From Bacteroidota bacterium (lineage in GTDB: Bacteria > Bacteroidota > Bacteroidia > Bacteroidales > Prolixibacteraceae): DNA of 26,505 bases. Location of the stretch: the NCBI GenBank assembly GCA_023412195.1, contig JAEYNZ010000003.1, positions 1-26,505 on the forward strand. Reading direction: 5' to 3'. Each line of letters starts with the position of its first letter. Positions within the stretch are counted from its first letter, which is position 1. A model generated the notes under the pieces. That model was not told where the DNA came from. It worked only from the letters and a program-made list of their open reading frames with translations, and did not search any database. A program made the position numbers and the translations under genes. Below, one piece after another: positions 16,879 to 24,758 of this stretch.

Positions 16879-17784
16879 ATGAAGAAAACAATTCTTTCGC
16901 TGATAGCCATACTTTCAGTTATTATTATACAGGCACAGGAACTACGTTGCAATGTTACTGTTACAGCCCAGAGTATACAGGGGGCTAACCGGCAAATATT
17001 TACCACCATGCAGGCCGACATCTACGAGTTCATGAATAACCGTAAATGGACAGACCATGCTTACACCTACGACGAAAAAATCAAATGCAATATCCTGATA
17101 AGGCTCGATGAGCAGCTTTCTACCGATGAATTCAGAGGTTCTATCCAGGTACAGCTGGTTCGTCCGGTTTTTGGATCAAGCTATGAAACAACCGTACTGA
17201 ACATCAAGGACAATGATTTCAGAGCCCGGTATGTTGAATTTCAACCACTCGAATTTAACGAAACATCCAACAGGGATAACCTGACAAATATTCTGGCTTA
17301 TTATGCCTACATTATTCTTGGATTCGACTATGATACCTTTGCTCCCGAAGGTGGCACTCCTTATTTTGAAAAGGCACAGGCCATTGTAAACAATTCGCAG
17401 AATGCTGTTGAGAAAGGCTGGAAAGCATTTGAAAGTGAGAGAAACCGCTACTGGCTCATAGAGAATATTATGAACCGTTCGTATTCTGATTTCAGGAATG
17501 TTATGTACACTTATCACCGGCAAGGTCTCGATCTGATGGGACAGAAAACGGAAGAGGGGCGGGCTAATATTGCCAATTCTCTTCGCGACATCCAGAAGGT
17601 ATTCCGTCGCAGACCTTCTGTTTACATCCTGCAAATGTTTTTTGATTCCAAATCTGATGAACTTGTAAATATATTTTCAAAGTCGTACCCCGATGAGCGT
17701 AACCGTGTGGTGGCCATTCTCAATGAGGTTGACCCATCTAATGGCAGCAAATACAAACGTATTTCCGACGCCGGGGAATTATAA
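16879..17784 (+). CDS. DUF4835 / PorD-like periplasmic protein
   Basis: A 301-aa exported protein with signal peptide MKKTILSLIAILSVIIIQAQ, probably cleaved after AQA or AQ. The mature part starts ELRCNVTVTAQSIQGANRQI and includes ILAYYAYIILGFDYDTFAPE, GWKAFESERNRYWLIENI and LQMFFDSKSDELVNIFSKSY. These are hallmarks of the DUF4835 family, common in Bacteroidota and, as I recall, annotated in some genomes as type IX secretion protein PorD. The molecular role is not established here. The position between coaBC and recN matches other Bacteroidota genomes. It appears to have its own promoter and ribosome-binding site. Confidence 0.85.
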   Translation: MKKTILSLIAILSVIIIQAQELRCNVTVTAQSIQGANRQIFTTMQADIYEFMNNRKWTDHAYTYDEKIKCNILIRLDEQLSTDEFRGSIQVQLVRPVFGSSYETTVLNIKDNDFRARYVEFQPLEFNETSNRDNLTNILAYYAYIILGFDYDTFAPEGGTPYFEKAQAIVNNSQNAVEKGWKAFESERNRYWLIENIMNRSYSDFRNVMYTYHRQGLDLMGQKTEEGRANIANSLRDIQKVFRRRPSVYILQMFFDSKSDELVNIFSKSYPDERNRVVAILNEVDPSNGSKYKRISDAGEL

Positions 17785-17795
17785 CCATTTTATGT

Positions 17796-19451
17796 ATGCT
17801 GACCCGACTGGCTGTATCGAACTATGCCCTTATCAGTAACCTGACGGTTGACTTTACTGCCGGATTGAATTCAGTAACCGGTGAAACAGGCGCCGGCAAA
17901 TCCATTATTTTAGGAGCGCTCGGACTTATACTCGGAAACCGGGCAGATTTGTCAGTGCTTAAAAACCAGGATGAAAAATGTGTTGTTGAAGGCACTTTTG
18001 AAATTGGCAGCTATCGTCTCGAATCCTTTTTCAGTGAAAATGACCTCGATTTTGATACCTCGACAATCCTGCGCAGGGAAATTCTTCCATCAGGCAAATC
18101 AAGAGCTTTTATAAACGATACACCTGTTACCCTGAATGTGCTTCGCAACCTGAGTCTTCAGCTTATCGATATACATTCGCAGCATCAGAACCTTGAACTG
18201 GGTAACAGGAAATTCCAGCTCGACCTGGTGGATGTTGTTTCAGGGGCAGGGAAGGTCCATTCGGATTACTACCGGTTGTACAGCACATATACCCGATTGC
18301 AAAAACAGCTTGAAGATCTGAAGGCAAGAAACGAAAAGGAAAAAGCTGACCTGGATTACTGGCAGTTCCAGTTTCAGCAGCTTGATGAAGCCCGGCTGCA
18401 GGAAAATGAGCAGGTTGAACTGGAAGCTGAACTGGAGCAGCTTACCCATGCAGAAGAAATTAAAAGTGCACTGGCAGGCGTACAGCAACTTCTCGATGAT
18501 GAACGTTTCTCAGTTGTCCAGAACCTGAAGGAGGGCAGCAGGCGGCTTGAAAACATTCAGGAATATGTTTCCGGTGCAAAGGAAATGGCACGGCGACTGC
18601 AAAGTTGCCTCCTGGAGGTAAAGGACATTCTCGAAGAAGCAGATGTTCTTGCTGAAAAAACAGAATACAACCCCGCCCGTATAGAACTTGTGAACGACAG
18701 GTTAACACTTATATACAGCCTGCAGCAGAAACATCACGTGGCAACCGTTCACGAACTGATAAGCCTGAAGGAGAACTTTGGACAGAGAATCGAAAAGGTT
18801 AGCGGATTTGAGTCAGAAATTCAGGCACTGCAAAACGAAATGGAAGAAACCCGTAACCACCTTGAGTCGAAATCGCAGGAACTGACATCCGTCCGTAAAA
18901 AGGCATTTGGCATGATTGAAAAAGCAGTTGTAAATGATTTGATGCAATTAGGCATGCCCAAATCAAAACTTGAGGTGGTGCATGAGCCGCTGCCGGAGTA
19001 TATGCCATCTGGCAAAGATTCCGTGTCATTTCTTTTTAGTGCCAATGCCAGTATCGTGCCTGCTGAAATATCGAAAATAGCCTCAGGGGGTGAAATGTCA
19101 CGGTTGATGCTGGCCATCAAAAACCTGTTACGGACCTCCAAAGCCCTTCCTACGGTGGTATTTGATGAAATTGATTCAGGGATTTCAGGAGAAATTGCCC
19201 TGCGCATGGGTGCCATGCTGAAAGCCTTTTCAACATCGGCCCAGATCATCAATATTACCCACCTGCCGCAGATTGCCGCCAGGGGAGATGCCCATTTCAT
19301 GGTTTATAAATACGAACAGAACGGCAATACCTATACATCCGTCAGGAGGCTTGGAGAACAGGAGAGGGTGGAGGAAGTGGCCAAAATGGTAGGCGGCGAA
19401 AACCTCACCGACTCAACGATAAGAACGGCCAGAGAGCTGTTAGGTAATTGA
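17796..19451 (+). CDS. recN: DNA repair protein RecN
   Basis: A 551-aa SMC-like ATPase acting in double-strand-break repair. The Walker A motif GETGAGKS is at residues 29-36, followed by the family segment INDTPVTLNVLRNLSLQLID and HSQHQNL (Q-loop region). The centre (about 150-380) is a long Glu/Leu/Arg-rich coiled coil. The ABC signature ASGGEMSRLMLAIK lies near residue 430, with Walker B VVFDEIDSG and the THLPQIAA switch region after it. Length and order are normal for RecN. It begins 11 nt after the DUF4835 gene. No terminator is visible directly downstream; a repeat-filled region follows. Confidence 0.96.
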   Translation: MLTRLAVSNYALISNLTVDFTAGLNSVTGETGAGKSIILGALGLILGNRADLSVLKNQDEKCVVEGTFEIGSYRLESFFSENDLDFDTSTILRREILPSGKSRAFINDTPVTLNVLRNLSLQLIDIHSQHQNLELGNRKFQLDLVDVVSGAGKVHSDYYRLYSTYTRLQKQLEDLKARNEKEKADLDYWQFQFQQLDEARLQENEQVELEAELEQLTHAEEIKSALAGVQQLLDDERFSVVQNLKEGSRRLENIQEYVSGAKEMARRLQSCLLEVKDILEEADVLAEKTEYNPARIELVNDRLTLIYSLQQKHHVATVHELISLKENFGQRIEKVSGFESEIQALQNEMEETRNHLESKSQELTSVRKKAFGMIEKAVVNDLMQLGMPKSKLEVVHEPLPEYMPSGKDSVSFLFSANASIVPAEISKIASGGEMSRLMLAIKNLLRTSKALPTVVFDEIDSGISGEIALRMGAMLKAFSTSAQIINITHLPQIAARGDAHFMVYKYEQNGNTYTSVRRLGEQERVEEVAKMVGGENLTDSTIRTARELLGN

Positions 19452-19465
19452 ATTGAACTTTTTTG

Positions 19466-19762
19466 GTATCAAGACTTATAGACACAAGTATCAAGACAGG
19501 AGAGGAGAAGTATCAAGACTTATAGACACAAGTATCAAGACAAGAGAAGAGGGGTATCAAGACTTATAGACACAAGTATCAAGACAAGAGAGGAGAGGTA
19601 TCAAGACTTATAGATACAAGGATCAAGACAAGAGAGGAGAGGTATCAAGACTTAAAGACACAAGTATCAAGACAAGAGAAGAGTGGTATCAGGATGTCTA
19701 GACACAAGTAACAAGACAAGGGAGGAGAGGTATTAAGACATATAGACACAAGGATCAAGACG
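19466..19762. repeat. 44-bp tandem array, about 6.7 copies
   Basis: Successive GTATCAAGAC units start at 19466, 19510, 19554, 19598, 19642, 19686 and 19730, an exact 44-bp period. Each unit splits into two 22-bp halves that both begin GTATCAAGAC, one ending in TTATAGACACAA and the other in AAGAGAGGAGAG. The strand is purine-rich, and no conserved reading frame is visible. Confidence 0.93.
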
Positions 19763-19794
19763 GCTCCCGTAATGTAATATATCTGCAATGTCAT

Positions 19795-20030
19795 TCCTCA
19801 GCACCAAAGGTGCGCAATCATTAGCCCGGTGTGAAGCACCGGGTATAGAATCGCAGCAGGGATATTTCTTTAGCACCAACGGTGGGTAATCGACAATTTT
19901 GATTATATTTTCCCAGGTGTCACAATGTAAAATGATTGCGCCCGATCCGGGGCTATAAAACAGGGGATAGATTGAATCTCCGAACACAAGGCTTCACCCT
20001 GTGCTAATGATTTCGCTCTTTCAGAGCTTT
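19795..20030. repeat. REP-like intergenic element, copy 1
   Basis: This copy holds CACCAAAGGTG and a 7-bp hairpin CCCGGTG/CACCGGG (19825-19843). It also contains GTATAGAATCGCAGCAGG, ATGATTGCGCCC and TTTCGCTCTTTCAGAGCTTT. A diverged copy lies exactly 320 bp downstream. Modular GCACC/GGTG hairpin text of this kind is common between Bacteroidota genes. Confidence 0.85.
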
Positions 20031-20114
20031 TAAAAAACCAAACTGTTAGTGCCAGCAAGTCGAATCACATGTGGTAATACCGTTATCTGATACTTGTTTC
20101 TAAACATCAGGGAT

Positions 20115-20350
20115 TTCTTAGCAACAAGGGTTCGCAATCATCAGCATGTTGTGTAGCACCGGGTATAGAATCGCAGCAGGAATATTTCGTTAGCACCGAC
20201 GGTGAGCAATCAAAAATAAAATTTATATTTTTCCAGATGTCACAGAATAAAATGATTGCGCCCAATCCGGGGCTTTAAAATTGCGGATACATTGAATCTC
20301 CGTACAATGGGCTTCACCCTGTGCTGGTGATTTCGCTCTTTCAGAGCTTT
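20115..20350. repeat. REP-like intergenic element, copy 2
   Basis: This copy aligns with copy 1 at a constant offset of 320 bp from GCAACAAGGG to TCAGAGCTTT. It has scattered substitutions and no obvious indels. The CCCGGTG hairpin arm has decayed here (CATGTTGTG), so this copy looks older or less constrained. Confidence 0.85.
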
Positions 20351-20359
20351 CACAAAATA

Positions 20360-20671
20360 TCTTGTGTCTCCCTCACTTGCATTTTGCAGCTTCTTTTCTC
20401 TTGTCTTGTGTCTGTCAATCTTGTGTCTTGTGTCCCCCTCACTTGCATTTTGCAACTTCTTTTCTCTTGTCTTGTGTCTATCAATCTTGTGTCTTGTGTC
20501 TCCCTCACTTAAATCTTATATCTTCCTTTCTTACGGCTAGCGGCTTCTCTTCTCCTATCTTGTGTCTATTCATCTTGTGTCTTGTGTCTCTCTCACTTGC
20601 AGCTTGCAGCTTCTTTTCTCTTGTCTTGTGTCTGTCAATCTTGTGTCTTGTGTCTCCCTCTCTTGCAGCTA
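20360..20671. repeat. Degenerate tandem array, about 66-bp period
   Basis: Units beginning ATCTTGTGTC start at 20360, 20418, 20484, 20572 and 20638, spaced 58, 66, 88 and 66 bp. Each carries CCCTCACTTGCA, TTCTTTTCTCTTGTC and TTGTGTCTGTCA-like modules. Read on the minus strand it contains TAGACACAAG and GACAAGAGA, words also found in the 44-bp array. The two arrays are therefore related and inverted. Open frames here are low-complexity by-products. Confidence 0.85.
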
Positions 20672-20675
20672 ACAC

Positions 20676-20705
20676 AAAAAAAGGCCTTCTTTCGAAGACC
20701 TTTTT
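20676..20705 (-). terminator. Terminator of rplS
   Basis: On the minus strand, AAGGTCTTC, loop GAAA, GAAGGCCTT (one G-T pair), then a run of T. It lies 22 nt after the rplS stop and has a T-run on both sides. Confidence 0.88.
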
Positions 20706-20727
20706 ATATAATTCAATACCGTATTGA

Positions 20728-21075
20728 TTAAAATCTTTTTTCCTTGATACGGGCTTTTTTACCGGTAAGGCTACGTAGGTAAAACAACCTTTTCCTGCGG
20801 ACTTTACCACGTTTGTTTACTTCAATGTTGTCGATAAATGGTGAGAATAACGGGAAAATTCTTTCCACTCCAATACCACCCGACATTTTACGTACTGTGA
20901 AGGTTTTTGTATTTCCGCTTCCGCGTAACTGGATTACAACGCCACGGTAATTCTGTACACGTTCCTTATTTCCTTCACGAATCAGATAACTTACGGTAAC
21001 TGTGTCTCCTGCTCCAAATTCGGGATGTTTCTTTTCAACCGCAAATTCGTTCTCTACAAATTTTATTAAATCCAT
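20728..21075 (-). CDS. rplS: 50S ribosomal protein L19
   Basis: A 115-aa protein of the 50S subunit. The family signature is complete: FGAGDTVTVSYLIREGNKER, then QNYRGVVIQLRGSG, FTVRKMSGGIGVERIFPLFS and KRGKVRRKRLFYLRSLTGKK. L19 contacts the subunit interface near bridge B8. The length is normal. It stands alone between a promoter with a hairpin-bearing leader and a terminator, so it is a single-gene unit, convergent with recN across the repeat region. Confidence 0.98.
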   Translation of the reverse strand: MDLIKFVENEFAVEKKHPEFGAGDTVTVSYLIREGNKERVQNYRGVVIQLRGSGNTKTFTVRKMSGGIGVERIFPLFSPFIDNIEVNKRGKVRRKRLFYLRSLTGKKARIKEKRF

Positions 21076-21146
21076 TTCTGAAATTTTTAATTAATGTGGC
21101 AATGTAATCCGTCAGCCGACGGACAAGAGATTGCTTAAAACCGGCG

Positions 21147-21154
21147 CAAAAGTA
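21147..21154 (-). promoter_or_regulatory. -7 promoter element of rplS, with a hairpin in the leader
   Basis: On the minus strand, TACTTTTG (21154-21147) fits TAnnTTTG; no good -33 box is seen at 19-21 nt. About 65 nt of leader follows, containing CCGTC/GACGG with a 4-nt loop (plus-strand 21110-21123). Confidence 0.6.
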
Positions 21155-21245
21155 ATACTTTTTTTTACAAATAAATGGAACTGGTAAAATAAAATTTTTT
21201 ACCTGCCTTCAGGGTTTATCCTGATATTCAGCAGTTCATTCTCAT

Positions 21246-22928
21246 CTAATTTCTTACTTTAAAATGTTCACCGGTATTCTCGATGATAACCCTGTACCAC
21301 CATTCAGGATAAGCAGGGAAAACCGGGGAAACAGGGTAACCTGTTTCTGAGCGTTCAAACTGTCCGTCTTTTTCCTTCTTGATGTTCCCGTCGAGGTATT
21401 TGATCATGAGGTATTGCCATAACTTCTCCCAGGTTGCTGTAGCATAATTGGCCTCATTCACTGAATATCTTGTCAGGAAACTGCGGGCTTTGTCTGCTCC
21501 TTCCGATTTGTACAATTCTGCGGCAGTTTTATCGATCAGTGGCAGGAATATTTCATAATTGTCTTCCAGGTTTTTCTGAACTTTCTGAACATCCTGGATC
21601 ATATCACTGTATCGAAGGAATGCAAAGTTGGCAACTTTGTTGAAGGTCCAGAACGCTGAAGTAGGACTGTAGGTCAGCAAATCACCGTTTCCTTCGGCAA
21701 AGCATTCAGGAATTTCGTTGATTCCGCAATACATAGGAATGTAAACGGTGCTGTATGTATCATCTACGCCGAACCATAAGATTCCGCCTACAGGGTCAGG
21801 AAGCCAGTTGCGGCTCTGGCTTACAAAAGAAAAGCCGGTTTGCCTTGTTGAAATTGGCCTTTCGTTGCAATACTGAACCGAGTCAACTTCCCATGTGAGA
21901 CGGCCAAAGCGGTATGGCATGGCAAACGGCCCTGCTCCTACATCTTTAGTCATGTCGAGTTCGGTTCCCTGGTAATGGTCGCGCATCATATTCTGTACAT
22001 CGCGCACGGTCAGCTTATTGTCGGGTTTGACCCATAACGGCATACGGTTGGTGGCATAGTTGTTTGAAGTATTGTAGGTAATCAGCCCTTTGGCATAATC
22101 CACATATTTCTCCATACCTGAAGCCACCTTGTTGAACCCTGACCAGACACGTGCTTCGCAAAAACGGGCTGCACCGAAATCAACCGGTGCATATACATCT
22201 GAAAAACTAAATTCAGCATCAGTTCCTTTATACCAGCCTTTACTGCGGGCAAATGAAATAACATCAGGTGCATACATGCAGTTATCAGGATCGTTTTTCG
22301 GGAAGGTTGTGATTCGGGCCTGATTGGCATGTCCGCTGATATAACCATCGGGTACTTTAAGAGCAACCCAAACCGCGCCTTTTTCACCTTCACCTTTTCC
22401 AATCAGCTCCATAATCCATACTTCGTTTGGATCGGCTAAGGAAAACGATTCGCCTGAACTGTAATAACCATATTTTTCAACCAGGTCGGCTATGATCCGG
22501 ATGGCCTCACGGGCTGTTTTTGCACGTTGCAGGGTAACATAAATCAGGCTGCCGTAATCCATAATGGCCCCTTTTTGGCTGCCAAGTTCCTCGCGCCCGC
22601 CATATGTTGTCTCGCCAATGGCAAGCTGGTACTCATTCATATTCCCGATCACGCTGTATGTGCGCCTGAGCTGCGGGATTTGTCCCAGGAACTTTCCGGT
22701 GTCCCATTCATATATATCACGCATGGCACCTTCAGGATGGTCCTGTGCAGGCTGGTAGTACAATTCACCGAATAGCACATGTGCATCGGCAGCATAGGTA
22801 ATCATGGTAGATCCGTCAGCCGAAGCCCCCCTTGTAACAAGAAAGTTTGTACATCCGTTTGAAACCTGGTAATTCGCCAGCAGCAATACAAGCATCAGTA
22901 TCCCGGCAGATAATGTTTTTCTTCTCAT
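21246..22928 (-). CDS. Secreted C69-family (PepD-like) dipeptidase
   Basis: A 560-aa protein. I start at ATG 22928 (MRRKTLSAGILMLVLLLANY), because it begins a signal peptide and lies just below a promoter; the 46 in-frame codons upstream are probably not translated. After the signal comes SNGCTNFLVTRGASADGSTM, where Cys26 is the expected N-terminal nucleophile of this Ntn-hydrolase family. SVIGNMNEYQLAIGETTYGG and GESFSLADPNEVWIMELIGKG are typical C69 segments. The enzyme probably hydrolyses dipeptides in the periplasm or outside the cell, in line with the proteolytic feeding of many Bacteroidota. Exposure of Cys26 requires removal of the leader. No operon partner is seen. Confidence 0.93.
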   Translation of the reverse strand: MRRKTLSAGILMLVLLLANYQVSNGCTNFLVTRGASADGSTMITYAADAHVLFGELYYQPAQDHPEGAMRDIYEWDTGKFLGQIPQLRRTYSVIGNMNEYQLAIGETTYGGREELGSQKGAIMDYGSLIYVTLQRAKTAREAIRIIADLVEKYGYYSSGESFSLADPNEVWIMELIGKGEGEKGAVWVALKVPDGYISGHANQARITTFPKNDPDNCMYAPDVISFARSKGWYKGTDAEFSFSDVYAPVDFGAARFCEARVWSGFNKVASGMEKYVDYAKGLITYNTSNNYATNRMPLWVKPDNKLTVRDVQNMMRDHYQGTELDMTKDVGAGPFAMPYRFGRLTWEVDSVQYCNERPISTRQTGFSFVSQSRNWLPDPVGGILWFGVDDTYSTVYIPMYCGINEIPECFAEGNGDLLTYSPTSAFWTFNKVANFAFLRYSDMIQDVQKVQKNLEDNYEIFLPLIDKTAAELYKSEGADKARSFLTRYSVNEANYATATWEKLWQYLMIKYLDGNIKKEKDGQFERSETGYPVSPVFPAYPEWWYRVIIENTGEHFKVRN

Positions 22929-22954
22929 TCCTTTATTTTTTTTTATGGAAAGGG

Positions 22955-22962
22955 CAAATATA
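22955..22962 (-). promoter_or_regulatory. -7 promoter element of the C69 dipeptidase gene
   Basis: On the minus strand, TATATTTG (22962-22955) fits TAnnTTTG, 26 nt upstream of the chosen ATG 22928. A TTTG at 22981-22978 is only 15 nt away, so the -33 match is poor. Confidence 0.6.
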
Positions 22963-23135
22963 ATAAAATCAGAAAGCCAAAGGATGACTTTTATTATATG
23001 GCGTTCAATGTTCTGCGATAAACAGGATAAAAAAAAAGCAGAAGAAATTCTGACCCGCCAACTCACAAAACCTTAAGCCAAACATGAAAAGGAAGATATA
23101 ATTCCCTGCCTTCTGCTATACATTGGCTATACCAA

Positions 23136-23190
23136 ATTCAATTTAAATTCAATGTAAATTCAATTATAATTCAATGTAAACTCAATAAAA
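23136..23190. repeat. 11-bp A/T-rich tandem repeat, five units
   Basis: Five contiguous 11-mers: ATTCAATTTAA, ATTCAATGTAA, ATTCAATTATA, ATTCAATGTAA and ACTCAATAAAA. The next 20 nt (ATTGAATTTACACTGAGTTT) are an imperfect inverted copy, so the array can fold into a hairpin. It lies in a 448-nt gap upstream of the C69 gene and downstream of the PLP lyase gene. Apart from the C69 promoter I see nothing else in this gap. Confidence 0.85.
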
Positions 23191-23376
23191 ATTGAATTTA
23201 CACTGAGTTTGTATTGTATTAAGGCTGAATTTGCTTACTGCTTACTATATGGTTGTGCAATTTTTTAGGCATTTATCTCTTTAAGACCTTAAGGACTTTA
23301 AGTACCTTAGCGCCAACCATAGAACATGCCACCAATTCCCTAATCAGCAACAGGCAACCAGCAACAAGCAACTATT

Positions 23377-24558
23377 TTACAAGCACTTTCTGATTTTCTC
23401 CAGCACCTCCTCTATATTTTCATCGAGTCCGGCAGAGAACCTTACAAGGCCGTCAGAGAGGCCCATTTGTTGCTGAATATCCAGCGGTACTTCCGAAGAA
23501 GTGCTGTGGCCTGAGCAGCTGAACAGGGTTTTAAAGTACCCTAAACTGACAGCCAGGTAGCCAACACCTGCATCCTGCAGTTTTCGCATAAAGCGGTTGG
23601 CTTTTTTATGTGTCAGTAAATCGATGGCAAGCATACCACCAAAACCATAGGCATCGTTCATGAGCTGTTTGTGCAGTTCATGCTGGGGGTGTTCGGGAAG
23701 CCCGGGATAAATCAGTTTCAGCTTTTCCTTTTGAAGTTTTTCTGCAAGGAACATGGCATTGCGGCTGTGCTGTTTCATGCGCAGGTGCAGGGTATGGAGG
23801 TTTTTCAGAATGGAGGAGGAGCGCAGCGAGTCGAGCACGGGCCCCAGGAGCATAGCCGTACCATCATTTACATCCGACAGCTGATCGACGAATTCTTTGG
23901 AAGCACATATGGCGCCTGCCACGCAGTCGTTTTTGCCATTTATGAACTTTGTCATGCTGTAAACCACAATGTCGGCGCCATGCAGTGCCGGGGCCATGAT
24001 CATGGGGGTGAAGGTATTGTCGACCATCAGCAGGCCTCCATTTTCATGGGCAATTTTTGCAAGTTCAGGAATATCAGAAACCTGCAGCAGCGGATTTGTA
24101 ACGCTTTCAGTGTAGATCACTTTTGTATTTGAGCGCATGGAAGCTTTAACCTGTTCAAGGTTTGTAATATCCACATACGATACATCGATGTTAAACCGGG
24201 GCAGCCAGTTTTTCAGGAAGGCAAATGTACCGCCGTAGGTTGTAACGCTGGTTACGATATGGTCGCCCGAACTGCAAAGCTGCAGCAGGGCGCAGGTTAT
24301 AGCTGCCATTCCGGAAGCTGTAACCCATGCCGATTCAGTATTTTCCATGGCAGCCAGCGCATCGGCCAGGTACTTGTTGCTGGGGTTCCAGTGCCTTGAA
24401 TACAGGAAGCACCCTTCTGTTTGGCCCAGGAATGTTTCTTCCATGGTTTCGCCTTTAAGGAATGTGAAGGTGGATGAATCGGTGATGGACGGATTTACAT
24501 CCCCGAATTCACCGAACTGCTTCAGTCCGAATATCTTCTGTGCAGGATCGTAATTCAT
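23377..24558 (-). CDS. Cys/Met-metabolism PLP-dependent lyase (methionine gamma-lyase / cystathionine gamma-synthase type)
   Basis: A 393-aa fold-type I PLP enzyme of trans-sulfuration metabolism. YSRHWNPS (Y53, R55) binds the PLP phosphate of the neighbouring subunit, and Y108 in TYGGT stacks on the ring. D180 in MVDNTFT pairs with the pyridine nitrogen, and K204 in YSMTKFINGKND is the PLP lysine. VRFSAGLDE near the end is the substrate-carboxylate Arg region. Family motifs cannot separate methionine gamma-lyase, cystathionine gamma-synthase and O-acetylhomoserine sulfhydrylase. GKND replaces the commoner GHSD after the lysine. No pathway neighbour helps. Upstream TTAATTTG is an imperfect promoter box. 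Confidence 0.9.
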   Translation of the reverse strand: MNYDPAQKIFGLKQFGEFGDVNPSITDSSTFTFLKGETMEETFLGQTEGCFLYSRHWNPSNKYLADALAAMENTESAWVTASGMAAITCALLQLCSSGDHIVTSVTTYGGTFAFLKNWLPRFNIDVSYVDITNLEQVKASMRSNTKVIYTESVTNPLLQVSDIPELAKIAHENGGLLMVDNTFTPMIMAPALHGADIVVYSMTKFINGKNDCVAGAICASKEFVDQLSDVNDGTAMLLGPVLDSLRSSSILKNLHTLHLRMKQHSRNAMFLAEKLQKEKLKLIYPGLPEHPQHELHKQLMNDAYGFGGMLAIDLLTHKKANRFMRKLQDAGVGYLAVSLGYFKTLFSCSGHSTSSEVPLDIQQQMGLSDGLVRFSAGLDENIEEVLEKIRKCL

Positions 24559-24758
24559 TTTTACTGGTTTAAAATTGGGTTCAAATTAATGCAATTCTGC
24601 CGGGCGAAGAATGATAATAATCGTGTAATTTTAGGGTCTGTGATTTCTTTTGAGTTTATCTTATTCTCCTTCTCCCGACTCGGGGTGGAAAGATGGCATT
24701 AGAGGGCAATGGCGTTCGGTGAGATTCCTCACTCCGCTGCGCTTCATTACCAATGACA

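Noticed and set aside
18821..19300. 159-codon open frame antisense to recN
   Set aside because: It overlaps the conserved RecN ATPase region and shows no domain of its own.
19466..20671. Possible CRISPR array
   Set aside because: Units abut as tandem repeats with internal half-unit repeats and gradual divergence. There are no unique spacers of uniform length and no cas genes.
20362..20810. Cys/Leu/Ser-rich open frames across the 66-bp array on both strands
   Set aside because: They are products of the repeat itself (recurring LHFATSFLLSCV-like text), and one runs through the rplS terminator.
21184..21204. GGTAAAA/TTTTACC inverted repeat as a terminator for the dipeptidase gene
   Set aside because: It is A/T-only apart from the ends and has no T-run after it on the minus strand, so it is too weak to call.
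22929..23066. N-terminal extension of the C69 dipeptidase to 23066
   Set aside because: The extension would bury the signal peptide, and it contains the TATATTTG promoter box.
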